DNA of 64,000 nucleotides from Ogataea parapolymorpha DL-1. Lineage: Eukaryota; Ascomycota; Pichiomycetes; Pichiales; Pichiaceae. Location: contig NC_027865.1 in NCBI RefSeq assembly GCF_000187245.1, positions 682,001 to 746,000 on the forward strand, written 5' to 3'. Each line of letters starts with the position of its first letter. The stretch's first letter is position 1. Position numbers and translations under genes: made by a program. This document shows, piece by piece, positions 38,496-48,417 of the stretch. Under the pieces are notes generated by a model. It was not told the DNA's origin, searched no databases, and was given only the letters and a program-made list of their open reading frames with translations.

Positions 38496-39731
38496 CTATT
38501 TAGTTCCCTCCAGTTTCTGCCTCTTGGCCACCTCCTCGCTCTCCATCACGCGCTTCATGCTGTCCTGGATCACTTCCCTGCCGTCTTTGCCGTCCACGCG
38601 GCGGAAATACGGCTGCAGCCGCCAGTATGGCACGTCTCTGTACCTGCCGCCCCAGTTCTCGATCTCGCCCACACGCACCTGGTCGAGCTCGGCAATGTTT
38701 TCCTGCTGGTAGATCTTCGCGACCACATCCTCTATCATTTTTACCACCGCCTCAAACTCCTCCAACGGCGAGTTTCTGCTCAGTTTGGCGATCTCGGCAC
38801 GAACGTCCGTGTGGATGCTCAAAAAGTTGCGCAACGATTTGAACAAATGCGACTTAAAACACCGGCGGCTCTCCGACCCCTCACACTGAGCAACCACCTC
38901 AAAATACTCGCGCACAAACCGGTCTATTCGCGGGAACTGTTTCTCGATGTCCTCGGTCTCCGTCCAAAAAATGCCCGGGTTGTACAAGTTTCCCTCTGCA
39001 GACATCACCGCGTCGCAACCAACCTCTTTAATGCAACGGTCAATGTCCTCCGGATACAAAATGTTTCCGTTGCTCAAAAATACAGTCTCTGGAGGCAGAT
39101 TGTCTTTGATGTACTTCACGAGCTTCCAATTCGCAAAACCCGTCTTCTGTCCCTTCATCTCACGCGTCCGCCCATGGACGGTGAGAAATTGCGCTCCAGC
39201 ATCCAAACACATCTTTGCGTACGCGAGACTCTTCTCCCAATCGTCGTAGACCCTGATTTTGGCGGTCACCGGGATTTTGAGGTTTCTGTGCAAGGTATTG
39301 ATCAGTTTCGAAATGAGATCCCAGTCCTCCATCAAAAAAGACCCATAATGGCCCTTGCGCGCAATTCCTTGAGGACACCCCAGGTTTAGGTCTACGGCAT
39401 CGCATCTGTCCTCAACGTGCTTGGCGGCTTGAAGAAGGTAATCGGGGTCGTTTGCACAGAACTGGACGATCAAGGGTCTATCCACTTCGGATCCATCCAT
39501 CGGGCCAAACATCTTCTCACGATACTTATCGTCGGTCGCAAAAAGTCGAGAATGAAGCATAGGGGAATAGCACAGGTCGGCGCCGTACTTCCTGGATATC
39601 ATTCGCCATGCAAGCTCAGAACCGTCCACCATTGGTGCAACCACCTTTTTCGGACGTCCAAGCTTGTCGTAAAGCTGTCTTCCGGTCAGTTTTGAGTTTG
39701 TCATGAAAAAAGACCGAAGGCTTGATAGCAT
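38496..39731 (-). CDS. DUS1: tRNA-dihydrouridine synthase Dus1
   Basis: The 411-residue flavoenzyme reduces U16/U17 in the D loop of cytoplasmic tRNAs. The FMN TIM barrel starts KKVVAPMVDGSELAWRM. The catalytic Cys is in VDLNLGCPQGIARKGHYGS (near residue 115). FMN phosphate contacts are VHGRTREMKGQKTG and LSNGNI. These are Dus1-specific rather than Dus2/3/4 patterns. The start at 39731 gives MLSSLRSFF; an in-frame Met at residue 10 is an alternative. Its promoter side has an uninterrupted T-rich tract (39734-39759). Confidence 0.94.
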   Translation of the reverse strand: MLSSLRSFFMTNSKLTGRQLYDKLGRPKKVVAPMVDGSELAWRMISRKYGADLCYSPMLHSRLFATDDKYREKMFGPMDGSEVDRPLIVQFCANDPDYLLQAAKHVEDRCDAVDLNLGCPQGIARKGHYGSFLMEDWDLISKLINTLHRNLKIPVTAKIRVYDDWEKSLAYAKMCLDAGAQFLTVHGRTREMKGQKTGFANWKLVKYIKDNLPPETVFLSNGNILYPEDIDRCIKEVGCDAVMSAEGNLYNPGIFWTETEDIEKQFPRIDRFVREYFEVVAQCEGSESRRCFKSHLFKSLRNFLSIHTDVRAEIAKLSRNSPLEEFEAVVKMIEDVVAKIYQQENIAELDQVRVGEIENWGGRYRDVPYWRLQPYFRRVDGKDGREVIQDSMKRVMESEEVAKRQKLEGTK

Positions 39732-39806
39732 AGATTTTTTATTTTTTTTTTTTTTTTTCCCTTTAAGAAATTTTCTTATTCATGCAAACATTATATAACG
39801 TTACTT

Positions 39807-42800
39807 TTAACGAGACGATCCTGGACTGAAACGGGATTGCGTGTGGTGAATTGCTGTCGCACGAGCTTTCAAAGCCTCGGCAAAAACCAGAGCAATAGGC
39901 CACACGGGCGCATCAGCCAAAATACGGACTCCTAAAGACAAGCATCTCGAGCTCAATCTAGCACTCATCATGATCTGGGCAATTGGACGCAAGTCTCCTG
40001 GCTCCAAAGCCAGTCTGGCTATTTCGTCGTCCAGAATCTCGACATCCAACGCGCCGTTAGCTTGGATGCGCAGGAATTCAGAGTACGATGAGTTGTTGGA
40101 TCCTTTTGGTAGCAAGTTTTCTTCCACCTTTTTAAAGATGGTCTCTGTACGGAGCCAGAGCACTCTGTCGGCTGTAGTGAGGTCGTTGAATTTTTCTGGC
40201 GCCGTCAGATAGTTGATGGCCCATTCTTCGGTAGTGTAGAGGTATTCGGAGATGAGAAGCGCGGACGTGAACAGGCACGTCAAAAAGAAAATCGGAGTTC
40301 TGACAGACGTTTTTTCGGCATCGTTGGTGATGGAGATGATCTCGACCCAGAGATTGATGATGTCGAGCGAGTAGTTGATAGAGTCCCGCAGGGCCTCCAG
40401 GTCGCCGGTCAGGTTTTTGATTTCCGTGTTCATGCCATCCCAGTCTCTGTGCCAGACTTTTTTCAGAATTGGAGAAATGTAGACGCATTTGCATATTTTT
40501 GCAAATGACAGGAGCGGCAGAATCAGCTTCAGGACAGGACTCTGGCTGATTGTGTGCAGGTTCTGGCCGCGCGGGACTATTGGTCCGCCGTTGCGGATGA
40601 AACAGCTTTCCCACGATTTGATGATGCTCTCCAGCTGCGGTCTAATTTCCAGTCTCCATTCAGCCATGTTGGCTCCGACGCTTTTATTGGAGTTGGCCAG
40701 TTCCTGGCGCTGGCGATGGATATCTCCGTTCAAGGACATCAGCAGCGACAAGAGACACCGGAACCCAATTTCCTTGTCGAGCGTATGGTTGTTCAGGTCG
40801 CGCCAGAGGTCTTTGTATGAGTTGAACCCGTTGCTGAGTTGAATGAGTGAGAATTTCGAGTCGATACGCACATTGTTCTCTTTGAGCACCGTCAGCCAGT
40901 CCAATTCTGTCTTGCTTTTCCACAGGCTTTCCAGTGAGCACGGAGACCCGCATCTGATGTCATCTGCAGTGAGCTGGATATTAGACCCGATCAGCGACCC
41001 AAACAGCACGCAAAGGTAATGAAGACAGTGGACGGTACGAATTCGGCTCTGCGCTCTGATGAAGTATTCATAGCACGACCTCACAAGGCTTGAGTTGCCG
41101 GAAATCTCGGTCGTGATGGTTGGTGGAAGCTGGAACGTTTCCACGGGCATGTCCAACTTGGTGGTCTTGACCAATGACACCAGTGAAGTGAGCTGGCGCG
41201 AGGTCAGCTTTGTCACTTCGACGTCGTTGTGGAACATGCCCAGAAACATGTGCAACAGCAGCGCCTGTGTGATGTGCAGGGGCACCTCGTTGAATTTGTT
41301 CTGTGCCAGCTGGCTCTCCATAAAGTTGTGGATCAGGAACCTCGAGAAGTTGAAAAGCGTGGACGAGTTGCGCGCGTGGAACGAGTACAACGCGCCGATG
41401 GCCGCCATCGAAAGCAGCAGCGGAATCTGCTCAAGGTCGCGCTCGACGTTCAGAGATGGAATGTGAACGAACGGGAAGTACTTGTCGAACTCGATTTCGT
41501 AGAGTGCTAGGTAATGATTGAGGTCGTCGGACTGCGGGAACTGCGACGCTTTCAGTTGATACTTGTTCATGATATGTGTGCGCACCATTTCCGGAAAACG
41601 ACCGGGGTGAGCTGGATGTTGCTGGTGCTGGGAAAACGAAATATGTTTGAATAAATCAAGTTGTCGGGAACGGAAAAACTGCGAGAGATCGTTCGTTGGA
41701 GAGTCGTTGGACAAAGGAGAGTGGTTGGAGTTGTTGGTGGCCGGCGAGTCGGTGAACCCGATGTGGTTCGAGACGGCCGGGAACTCCGTTTCGATAGGCG
41801 CGTTGATGAACTCAAACAGCCAGTCCTCGTTCGGATGCCGGTCGTCGTCGGTCGAGGGCTTACTGTCTTTTTTTTCCGGGCTTGTGAGCGAGTTGTTGCT
41901 GAAGACGCTGCTTTCAGGGGTGAAGTCAAACTCCTGGCTAGTGAGCTTGCCCTGGAACAGCGAGGTGATGGCCGGCGGCGCCGCCTGCGGGACGCTGGCA
42001 GTGTGTTCGTGCAGCCCCTGTAGGTCCAGGTTGTCCAGGTCCAGATAGACAATGTCGCCCTGGTGGTACCTGAGCTGCGGCGAGCTGAATTGGACCTGCT
42101 GCGGCGCGTCGTTGGTATAGCCCGTATACGAGTTGGAAGTGGCCGCAGAGAACGACGCGTGGCGATGAGCTCTGCGGTGGTTTTTGTCCGCGTCCATGCT
42201 TTCGTCCACAGAGGCACCCCTGGACGGGGTGTCATCGTGGGCGAGACCGGGGCCGGGCATGTTTCGTGGCGAGAAGAACTGGCCGGTTGAGCCTGGCTGG
42301 ACGGCAGCCACAAACTCTGCGCCCTGGCTGGCCGACTCGTCCTCCTCCAGCGGAGGGCTCCCGCTGTTGGGCAGAGGCAGTTGCGCATTGGTGTTGTTGC
42401 GGACGATGTTGATGTTGTCGTTGAGATAGTCGCTCACAATCTCGCCGTCACGGGGGGACGACTTGACTCCGCGGCCCTTGCGCGGCGCCTTTGCCCTGTT
42501 GTTTGTCGGCAGCGACGAGTGCAATTTTTGCTGGTGTCTCAAAACAAGGTCTCGCCGTGCAAAACAGCGTCCGCACGCCGCACATTGAAACGGCTTCTCG
42601 TTGGTATGGCTGCGCTCGTGCCGTTTGAGGTGTTCGAGCCGGGCAAACGCGCGCGTGCACGTGGCGCAGACATGGGGACGGGGTTTATCTGTCTTGATGG
42701 TCGCACTCTTCTTGGGGATCGGCATCGGCTCTTGGCTCAGGTCCGGATCGGCTGTGTGTGTGGCGGTGTCCAGGCCAGACAGCGCGGCGTTAGCCAGTCC

Positions 42801-42851
42801 GGGAGCCGGATCCAAAGAGTACTGCGTAATGGATACTACTTTGTCCGTCAT
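39807..42851 (-). CDS. C2H2 zinc-finger transcription factor with fungal_trans-type domain (Adr1/Rsf2/Tda9-like)
   Basis: The 1014-residue protein has two tandem N-terminal C2H2 fingers at about residues 57-112 (CATCTRAFARLEHLKRHERS, then CGRCFARRDLVLRHQQKLH). The pattern (FAR.EHLKRH, H/TNEKP linker, FARRDLxLRH) is that of Adr1, Mxr1, Rsf2 and Tda9. A basic region (KAPRKGRGVK) follows. A middle-homology domain near residues 440-640 (YEIEFDKYFPFVHIPSLN) is fungal_trans-like. Such factors control respiratory, peroxisomal and alcohol/methanol genes. Mxr1/Adr1 in methylotrophs is attractive but unproven, and Rsf2/Tda9 fits the C-terminal domain better. Start is ATG 42851. The 273-bp gap behind it (42852-43124) shows nothing else. 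Confidence 0.85.
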   Translation of the reverse strand: MTDKVVSITQYSLDPAPGLANAALSGLDTATHTADPDLSQEPMPIPKKSATIKTDKPRPHVCATCTRAFARLEHLKRHERSHTNEKPFQCAACGRCFARRDLVLRHQQKLHSSLPTNNRAKAPRKGRGVKSSPRDGEIVSDYLNDNINIVRNNTNAQLPLPNSGSPPLEEDESASQGAEFVAAVQPGSTGQFFSPRNMPGPGLAHDDTPSRGASVDESMDADKNHRRAHRHASFSAATSNSYTGYTNDAPQQVQFSSPQLRYHQGDIVYLDLDNLDLQGLHEHTASVPQAAPPAITSLFQGKLTSQEFDFTPESSVFSNNSLTSPEKKDSKPSTDDDRHPNEDWLFEFINAPIETEFPAVSNHIGFTDSPATNNSNHSPLSNDSPTNDLSQFFRSRQLDLFKHISFSQHQQHPAHPGRFPEMVRTHIMNKYQLKASQFPQSDDLNHYLALYEIEFDKYFPFVHIPSLNVERDLEQIPLLLSMAAIGALYSFHARNSSTLFNFSRFLIHNFMESQLAQNKFNEVPLHITQALLLHMFLGMFHNDVEVTKLTSRQLTSLVSLVKTTKLDMPVETFQLPPTITTEISGNSSLVRSCYEYFIRAQSRIRTVHCLHYLCVLFGSLIGSNIQLTADDIRCGSPCSLESLWKSKTELDWLTVLKENNVRIDSKFSLIQLSNGFNSYKDLWRDLNNHTLDKEIGFRCLLSLLMSLNGDIHRQRQELANSNKSVGANMAEWRLEIRPQLESIIKSWESCFIRNGGPIVPRGQNLHTISQSPVLKLILPLLSFAKICKCVYISPILKKVWHRDWDGMNTEIKNLTGDLEALRDSINYSLDIINLWVEIISITNDAEKTSVRTPIFFLTCLFTSALLISEYLYTTEEWAINYLTAPEKFNDLTTADRVLWLRTETIFKKVEENLLPKGSNNSSYSEFLRIQANGALDVEILDDEIARLALEPGDLRPIAQIMMSARLSSRCLSLGVRILADAPVWPIALVFAEALKARATAIHHTQSRFSPGSSR

Positions 42852-43124
42852 GATGACCAATAAATATTATCCATCAAATATGTAAAACTAGGGGGTTGCC
42901 GTTTTTTTCTATTCTACCAGCAAATTTTTAAATGCGCTTCCACCGTCCCCAGACCATGCGGCCCTACAAGCCACCGCGTCACCCCGTAATTATTTTTTCA
43001 CCTCGCCCGACTCGCGGCAGCCTTCGGACTCCTACAACACTTGCAGCTTTACACAAAGATGACGCAAATCCGGGGTTGCCGCCACCCATTACCAGAAAAA
43101 GCTGTGCATGCATATTTTCTATCT

Positions 43125-44870
43125 TTATGTGGCATATTTTTTCGACTGGGGGTTCGGATTTTCGTTGGAAACCCCGTTTTGTTGAGCGTCGTGGCCAAAC
43201 TCCGAGCCCACCGTCACACCGTACGCGTCCGTGAACGACCGCACCACACAGTCCGGAACCCCCACGCCATCGCCAAACGTTGTTCCACCCAGCGTCACCT
43301 TGTCTCCGAATACTTGCCGGACCGCCCCGGCCACTTTCCTTTTCAACTCCTCGTGGCCAACACGGTATTGTGGAATCGCGTCTGTCCAGTACTCAATCTC
43401 AATCACCTCTTCCCCGTTGCACTTGTCCAGATCGATATGCAGCTTGCTCATTAGCACATCGCGCACAATCTTGTGCACTCTGGACCGCGTCGGCAGGTCA
43501 TCGCCGTTCTTGAGCTGATGACCTCCCAGCATCAGCGTCAGCTTCGTGTATGAGTTTGTGATCACGGCGCCCCTGTTGGCCACGGCCTTTGCCAGCTTCG
43601 CCAGCTTCTCGTCCGAGATCGGAGACTCGCTCGTCAGCTCAGTGCTCACGTCGTTGTAGAAAAATAGCCGTTTCGAGTTCTGTTCGATGTCGCTGTCGAA
43701 AATCACTCCCAGCAGCTGAGTCTCGTCCTGCATCGTCTTGGGCACCAGAAAGCCGAATCCGGGGTGCGACAGCAGCTTCAAAGCGGGCAAATACACGTTT
43801 GCCAGCACAACCGTCGCGTACTCCAGGGGAGCCACCAGGGCGCTGAGCTCTGCGTTCTGAAGCACGGCAGCTGTTGCCCGACCGTCCACGGTGAGACGTA
43901 GATGGTCCACACGCACCATCTCGCCCGTCGAAAGCGTCAGCTCAAGCCCCTTCTCCTTCTTAGCCACACCTCGCACCGCTGTGTTTGTGTGCACAGACAC
44001 ATTGCGGGGCAGGTTTTTCTGGAGCACGGTCACCAGCGACTCGAGACCGTCGTGCATGGTGAGCACGGGGAATTTGCGCAGGAATCGGGCCGTCTTGGAC
44101 ACGTTAAATGCCGGCTTGAACACCTTCGCGTACAGTTCGACCTCTGGTGCGAGCTGAGTGGGTGTCCGTTTTTTCAGACTCTGGAGCAGCTGCGACACGC
44201 CGTAGCGGACGATCGACCCATGCTGGCGCTCAATGTCCACCAGCCGCGACAGCACGCTGACAGCACTCAGTTGGGAAACGTCTCCTGCGTAAATCCCATG
44301 CATAATGGCGCTCACAACGTTGTCGGACACAGATTTGTTGAACCTCCTCGAGACAAACTGCTCTACCGTCTCGTCAGGCGAGGATTTGGACCTCACAAAG
44401 GGTTCCTTAAGCAGGCCAAATAAAACACCCTTGCCGAGCGGGTCGAACAGAAACCGCAAAAAGGAAGAGAACGAGTAGGGAACAGGAGTCAGTTTTCCAG
44501 AATGGCCCTCTGTGTCAGAGTATGGACTCAATAAATATTTTCTATTACCCAGAGAGTTTCGCGAGATGCCAAGGAGTTCGTTCTGGGCATTGCATTTGAA
44601 GAGCAGGTCCAGAATCAGCAGAACGCCGGGACTTTCTCCGCGGAGGGTGCGCGGTCCTTTTTCCAGAATGGTGTAGTCCTGATTGGCGCGGGAATCGTAT
44701 TCAGTAGTGCCAAGCCGTTTCGATCTGATGTAGCCCCCACATCTGGCGGACTTTTCGTACAGATCGATTTTGAGATCCGGCCGCAAACTACCGAGGAAGT
44801 AGGCGTAAGTTAGCCCCGAGATCCCGCCACCAACAATTCCCACTCTGCCCTGTTGCGGAACGATTGGCAT
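43125..44870 (-). CDS. HEM14: Protoporphyrinogen oxidase
   Basis: The 581-residue flavoprotein opens with the FAD dinucleotide fold GIVGGGISGLTYAYFL (about residues 11-26). The family motif ILEKGPRTLRGESPGVLLIL follows. IMHGIYAGDVSQLSAVSVL is the conserved haem-pathway oxidase segment, and the C-terminal GDGVGVPDCV closes the FAD site. It converts protoporphyrinogen IX to protoporphyrin IX at the inner mitochondrial membrane, the step before ferrochelatase. Slightly longer than S. cerevisiae Hem14 (539). The stop is near 43125; NUP120 lies upstream on the same strand, 78 bp away. Confidence 0.94.
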   Translation of the reverse strand: MPIVPQQGRVGIVGGGISGLTYAYFLGSLRPDLKIDLYEKSARCGGYIRSKRLGTTEYDSRANQDYTILEKGPRTLRGESPGVLLILDLLFKCNAQNELLGISRNSLGNRKYLLSPYSDTEGHSGKLTPVPYSFSSFLRFLFDPLGKGVLFGLLKEPFVRSKSSPDETVEQFVSRRFNKSVSDNVVSAIMHGIYAGDVSQLSAVSVLSRLVDIERQHGSIVRYGVSQLLQSLKKRTPTQLAPEVELYAKVFKPAFNVSKTARFLRKFPVLTMHDGLESLVTVLQKNLPRNVSVHTNTAVRGVAKKEKGLELTLSTGEMVRVDHLRLTVDGRATAAVLQNAELSALVAPLEYATVVLANVYLPALKLLSHPGFGFLVPKTMQDETQLLGVIFDSDIEQNSKRLFFYNDVSTELTSESPISDEKLAKLAKAVANRGAVITNSYTKLTLMLGGHQLKNGDDLPTRSRVHKIVRDVLMSKLHIDLDKCNGEEVIEIEYWTDAIPQYRVGHEELKRKVAGAVRQVFGDKVTLGGTTFGDGVGVPDCVVRSFTDAYGVTVGSEFGHDAQQNGVSNENPNPQSKKYAT

Positions 44871-44948
44871 GAAAAATGATTTAAATTGGGTGATTTTTTA
44901 TTGGAAAATACCAGGGGGTGTAAAATATTTTTTTCTTTACATCATCTA

Positions 44949-47900
44949 TTACGTCGTCAGCGATTGGTATTCCTTCTCCAGGTCCGAAGAGTACACCAGC
45001 TCGCTTTTCTGTTCTTCTGCCGGCTGCAAGCCTGCCGTCTGAACCAGCTGGACTGGTCTTTTGATGATCCACCGGTCGTCCTCCTCGAGAGTGTACAGCA
45101 GATTGAGGATTGTGAGATAGTTGTCGCTGATGAGCTTGATATCGTTGAATTTATTCTGTTTCATCAGTTCCAGGCCAATGGTGTTGAAACGGTAAAGCGC
45201 CTCCACGGCAGCTCTATAGTCGCCTTGTTTAAGGCGCAAGGTGTAGCATATACGGTAGTATTTGAGAGACGTTTTGAGATCGCTGTTTAATGCGCTCGAC
45301 TCGCCCAAACTGTAAATAAGATCGTCCACCTTGTCCGCGTCCTCGTTGAACGGATAATCTAGGATTTTTGGGATCTGGTTCATCTGGAACATCTTGTACA
45401 CAAACTGCTTGATTGGGTGTTTTCTGTATTTTCTCTCCATTTTCAGAATCGTGTCGTGGGCCAGTTCAAATTCCTGCAATTTGAGAGCCAGCTGGAACAC
45501 TTTTAGCAAGATAGCCTGGTCATCCGAGATGTCCTTAAGCTCTGTTTTTGTTGCAAGCGCTTTCAAAGCCAGTTTAAGAGCCAGCTGGTCAAACTGTTTC
45601 GACTGAAACAGAGTGCTTAGGTCGTAGAAATAGTCTGTTTTGGAGTCCACCAAAATTAGGTTGGTATAGTCGGACACCGGTTGCAATGCTTTCTTCTCTG
45701 CTGCGGACGCGGTCTTTGCAGCCTGTGTGATTTGGTCTGCCTTGGAGGTGAACAGCTCAAACGCCTCTTTTCCCTGCTTCGTCTTAAGCAAAATCAGCCC
45801 CTTCAAAATGTTAGAAATTCCAGTTTCGGGAAGATATTTCACCAAATGTGCGTCCTGGAATCTCTCGTCCTTAACAAGCTTTGCGACGATCGAGTAAACA
45901 AACGTATTCTGCAGCAAAAGACCAAAAATATGTGTCAACAAATGGTTGAGATTGTTGGCTCTCACCATAACTCCGCCCTCGAAAACGTCCTCTAAATGTC
46001 CCAGCAGCAAAGACGACGGCACCTGCAACGACAGCTCCACGCATCTATACAGTTTTGTGAGCTCTGTGTAGTAGTTTACCATTTGTGGGTTGATATCCAC
46101 TGTGAGAACAATTAGTAGTAGACCAAGGATCAGCTGTTTCTGAAGCAGCAGATTATTCTTCAACGACGACACCAGTAAGGTGCCACCCAAATTGCCAAAC
46201 CTGACTTTCTTGATAGGAACGTAACCCACATTGTCCAGAGTTGAGAGGTTAATTAGGAACTCAAAAAGATGCATCGTATCCTTTGATGCGTTCAGAGCAG
46301 TGAGCAGCTCGGTGACCATTGCCTCGTCCACAAAAGACGATAACTCTTCCTGGAAAATGGTGTTCATTTGCGGCTCTGCAGCCTCGGGACCATCGCAAAC
46401 GCGTTGCACCACTTTGAAAACAACTTCCTGAGGGAACTTGGCAACAAAAGATAGCACATACTTGGCTAGAGGGCGCAAATCTCTGGCATTGACATCGGAA
46501 TACTGCAAATCTGCGTTGGACAGTGAGTCGTTGTAGCTGATCAAAGCAAATGGCGAGGAAGGCACAATCACTGACAAGCCATGTGTCTTCATAATTACAA
46601 GCATGTCGTCAACAAGGTTCATTCCAACAGAGGGCTCCAGTTGTCTGGAAAGCTCTTTGCAAGCGTTGTCGAATTTTACCCATTGCTTCTTGAGACTGTT
46701 GAGGTAGTCTTGTGGGTCTGAACCGTGTGTAATAACATGTTGCAATTTCTCCGGTAGCGGTATAACAGAAGTCTCCAAGTTGTATTTTTTTTCCAGTATG
46801 GAAAGCACTTTTTCCACAACGTGCTCGTCGTAAACCTGTAGCAATTGCATGCAGTGAGAGTTCAACAAACTGGCATCATCAAAGAATGTGATGGACTGCG
46901 CTAAGTTATTTGCAAGCGGCGGAGCACAGTGAGCCCACCTCATCTCAAGCTTGTCGTCTATCTGGCCTAAAAGCACATACCTAGCTCCATGGAGAGACCA
47001 CAGAAGACTGACCTGGAGATTCAGTTCCATTTTGGATAAAACCATGCTGTGGAACACCCATCTATCGACTTCAGGAGGAACGTATTCATTCAGCAAAATG
47101 AGCGACTCGTCTTGCTCGACAGAAAATAATTTCAGAGACGTTTCCCCAATAGGAACGAAAACTGCCAGGTATCTTCCCACCAATCCTAACAGTCGCGTTG
47201 GTGGGTTATTGAAATGCACCGGATGCAGTTCCTGAGGCAGGAATTCGTTTAGACTCAATTCTCTCTCCATAGCACCTGTTTCTAGCGACCAGAATCGAAT
47301 GGTTTTATCAATACTCAGAGTGACGAGCTTGTTTTCCAGCACAGCAAAATCCAGTGCTGCCGCGACCGCCACTCTCTCGTTATCCAAGACCACCGTTTCT
47401 GTCTGGTCCTTGCGCTTGGAGCCAAAAAAGGGAAGTCTGAACTGGTTGAAGTACGACGTGTCGCTGAACGGAACCACCAGAAACTTATCCTCCATGTTTT
47501 CCTTGAACATCTTGAGCAGGCCGCCGTCCTGAAGAGCCACAATGATCGTTTGCGGGTCGATCGACCGCATAAACAAAGGAGCTCGCACGTCGAACGAGTA
47601 CGGCATGCTGTATTGACACCAGTTGTAAAAAGTTACAGGAGACAGTGTTTCCTGGGACAGAAAGGAGTCCAGCGGCAGGTTCAATGAAATAAGCAGATTT
47701 TCTGTCGTGAGTATGTTGATTGAGACCGCCGCCCCGGCATCTGTGACAGCAATGCAGTTCGGTCTGGCTTTTTGAGGAAGAACAAAACACAGAGACTTGA
47801 ACGTCAGGTCCAACGGATTGTTCAAAATAAGCGGCGTAAGCGTGAGCCTGTAGCCGTCGGCGACTAGTTTATACGACACGGTGTTGAAGATGGCAGATTG

Positions 47901-48089
47901 GGCCTTGAGATCCACCACATCTCCACTGACCGCGAGATGTTGTTCAAACTCGAGAGGCTGAACTTGGGGAAAGTCGGCGTTTGAAAGCGAGTGCTGTTTG
48001 AGAGTTTTGTTGATTGAGTGGGGGAGAGCCACTGTCGAGGTTTTGAGGTCCGGATGGACCGCAATTTCCACAAAAGAGGTGGAGGACAT
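44949..48089 (-). CDS. NUP120: Nup120, Y-complex nucleoporin
   Basis: From ATG 48089 (MSSTSFVEIAVHPDLKTSTV) the product has 1046 residues (S. cerevisiae Nup120 1037). The N-terminal half is a beta-propeller with WD-like strands (AVLENKLVTLSIDKTIRFWS near residue 260, then GLVGRYLAVFVP). The C-terminal half is an alpha-helical solenoid (LYRFNTIGLELMKQNKFNDI, then RWIIKRPVQLVQ). Nup120/Nup160 forms one short arm of the Y-shaped scaffold of the nuclear pore. The frame is open a further 91 codons upstream but crosses promoter-like sequence, so 48089 is preferred. Promoter elements are shared with the divergent snoRNA cluster. Confidence 0.9.
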   Translation of the reverse strand: MSSTSFVEIAVHPDLKTSTVALPHSINKTLKQHSLSNADFPQVQPLEFEQHLAVSGDVVDLKAQSAIFNTVSYKLVADGYRLTLTPLILNNPLDLTFKSLCFVLPQKARPNCIAVTDAGAAVSINILTTENLLISLNLPLDSFLSQETLSPVTFYNWCQYSMPYSFDVRAPLFMRSIDPQTIIVALQDGGLLKMFKENMEDKFLVVPFSDTSYFNQFRLPFFGSKRKDQTETVVLDNERVAVAAALDFAVLENKLVTLSIDKTIRFWSLETGAMERELSLNEFLPQELHPVHFNNPPTRLLGLVGRYLAVFVPIGETSLKLFSVEQDESLILLNEYVPPEVDRWVFHSMVLSKMELNLQVSLLWSLHGARYVLLGQIDDKLEMRWAHCAPPLANNLAQSITFFDDASLLNSHCMQLLQVYDEHVVEKVLSILEKKYNLETSVIPLPEKLQHVITHGSDPQDYLNSLKKQWVKFDNACKELSRQLEPSVGMNLVDDMLVIMKTHGLSVIVPSSPFALISYNDSLSNADLQYSDVNARDLRPLAKYVLSFVAKFPQEVVFKVVQRVCDGPEAAEPQMNTIFQEELSSFVDEAMVTELLTALNASKDTMHLFEFLINLSTLDNVGYVPIKKVRFGNLGGTLLVSSLKNNLLLQKQLILGLLLIVLTVDINPQMVNYYTELTKLYRCVELSLQVPSSLLLGHLEDVFEGGVMVRANNLNHLLTHIFGLLLQNTFVYSIVAKLVKDERFQDAHLVKYLPETGISNILKGLILLKTKQGKEAFELFTSKADQITQAAKTASAAEKKALQPVSDYTNLILVDSKTDYFYDLSTLFQSKQFDQLALKLALKALATKTELKDISDDQAILLKVFQLALKLQEFELAHDTILKMERKYRKHPIKQFVYKMFQMNQIPKILDYPFNEDADKVDDLIYSLGESSALNSDLKTSLKYYRICYTLRLKQGDYRAAVEALYRFNTIGLELMKQNKFNDIKLISDNYLTILNLLYTLEEDDRWIIKRPVQLVQTAGLQPAEEQKSELVYSSDLEKEYQSLTT

Positions 48090-48134
48090 GAGCAAGAAGG
48101 TAAATAATAAAATATATAAAAGGAGTATTTTTTT

Positions 48135-48146
48135 ATGTATGGGTGA
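48135..48146 (-). promoter_or_regulatory. Rap1-like site between NUP120 and the snoRNA cluster
   Basis: Read on the minus strand the segment is TCACCCATACAT, close to the S. cerevisiae Rap1 consensus ACACCCATACAT. Rap1 binds many ribosomal-protein and snoRNA promoters in S. cerevisiae. A palindromic E-box GGCACGTGCC lies nearby at 48197-48206. Whether the Rap1 of this yeast reads the same site is unknown. Confidence 0.35.
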
Positions 48147-48307
48147 ATTTTGAGGGTAGCAGTGTTGAGTATCTACATGCATCATAGGCCATTCCAGGCA
48201 CGTGCCAGACGGTATGGGCTGTTTTAGTCGGTTATTCTGTGCTTGGTAGACGTATTCACAAAGAGCTTCACGGTAGCTTTCCCGCTTACGTAACTCCGCG
48301 TAGGGGT

Positions 48308-48315
48308 ATAAATAC
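48308..48315 (+). promoter_or_regulatory. TATA box of the snoRNA cluster
   Basis: TATAAATA lies 25-32 bp upstream of the first snoRNA terminal stem (48340), inside a small inverted repeat (GGGTAT...ATACC). Spacing and orientation suit a single promoter for a polycistronic snoRNA precursor. Confidence 0.5.
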
Positions 48316-48339
48316 CTCTGAGGAAGCTGAAAAATTTTA

Positions 48340-48413
48340 CACTTCGATGAGGATCCAAACAATCAAACTAGAGTTTATGATTGCCATGATTTAAAGTATC
48401 TAACTGAGAAGTG
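48340..48413 (+). ncRNA. C/D box snoRNA 1 of the cluster (position of snR78)
   Basis: A perfect terminal stem CACTTC/GAAGTG (48340-48345 with 48408-48413) brackets a C box ending GATGA (48346-48350) and a D box CTGA (48404-48407). The guide upstream of D (TTTAAAGTATCTAA) does not match an rRNA segment I recognise, including the 25S Um2421 region expected for snR78. It is separated from the next member by only about 4 nt. The call rests on boxes, stem and position; the target is open. Confidence 0.7.
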
Positions 48414-48417
48414 GTAA

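Noticed and set aside
39734..39759. T-rich run upstream of DUS1
   Set aside because: Ordinary poly(dA:dT) promoter tract; length may also be affected by sequencing error.
42932..43234. 100-codon frame between the C2H2 factor and HEM14
   Set aside because: Overlaps the HEM14 3' end; Pro/Arg-rich without motif.
48090..48362. 91-codon N-terminal extension of NUP120
   Set aside because: It crosses the TATA box, Rap1-like site and first snoRNA stem; the ATG at 48089 gives the known protein length.
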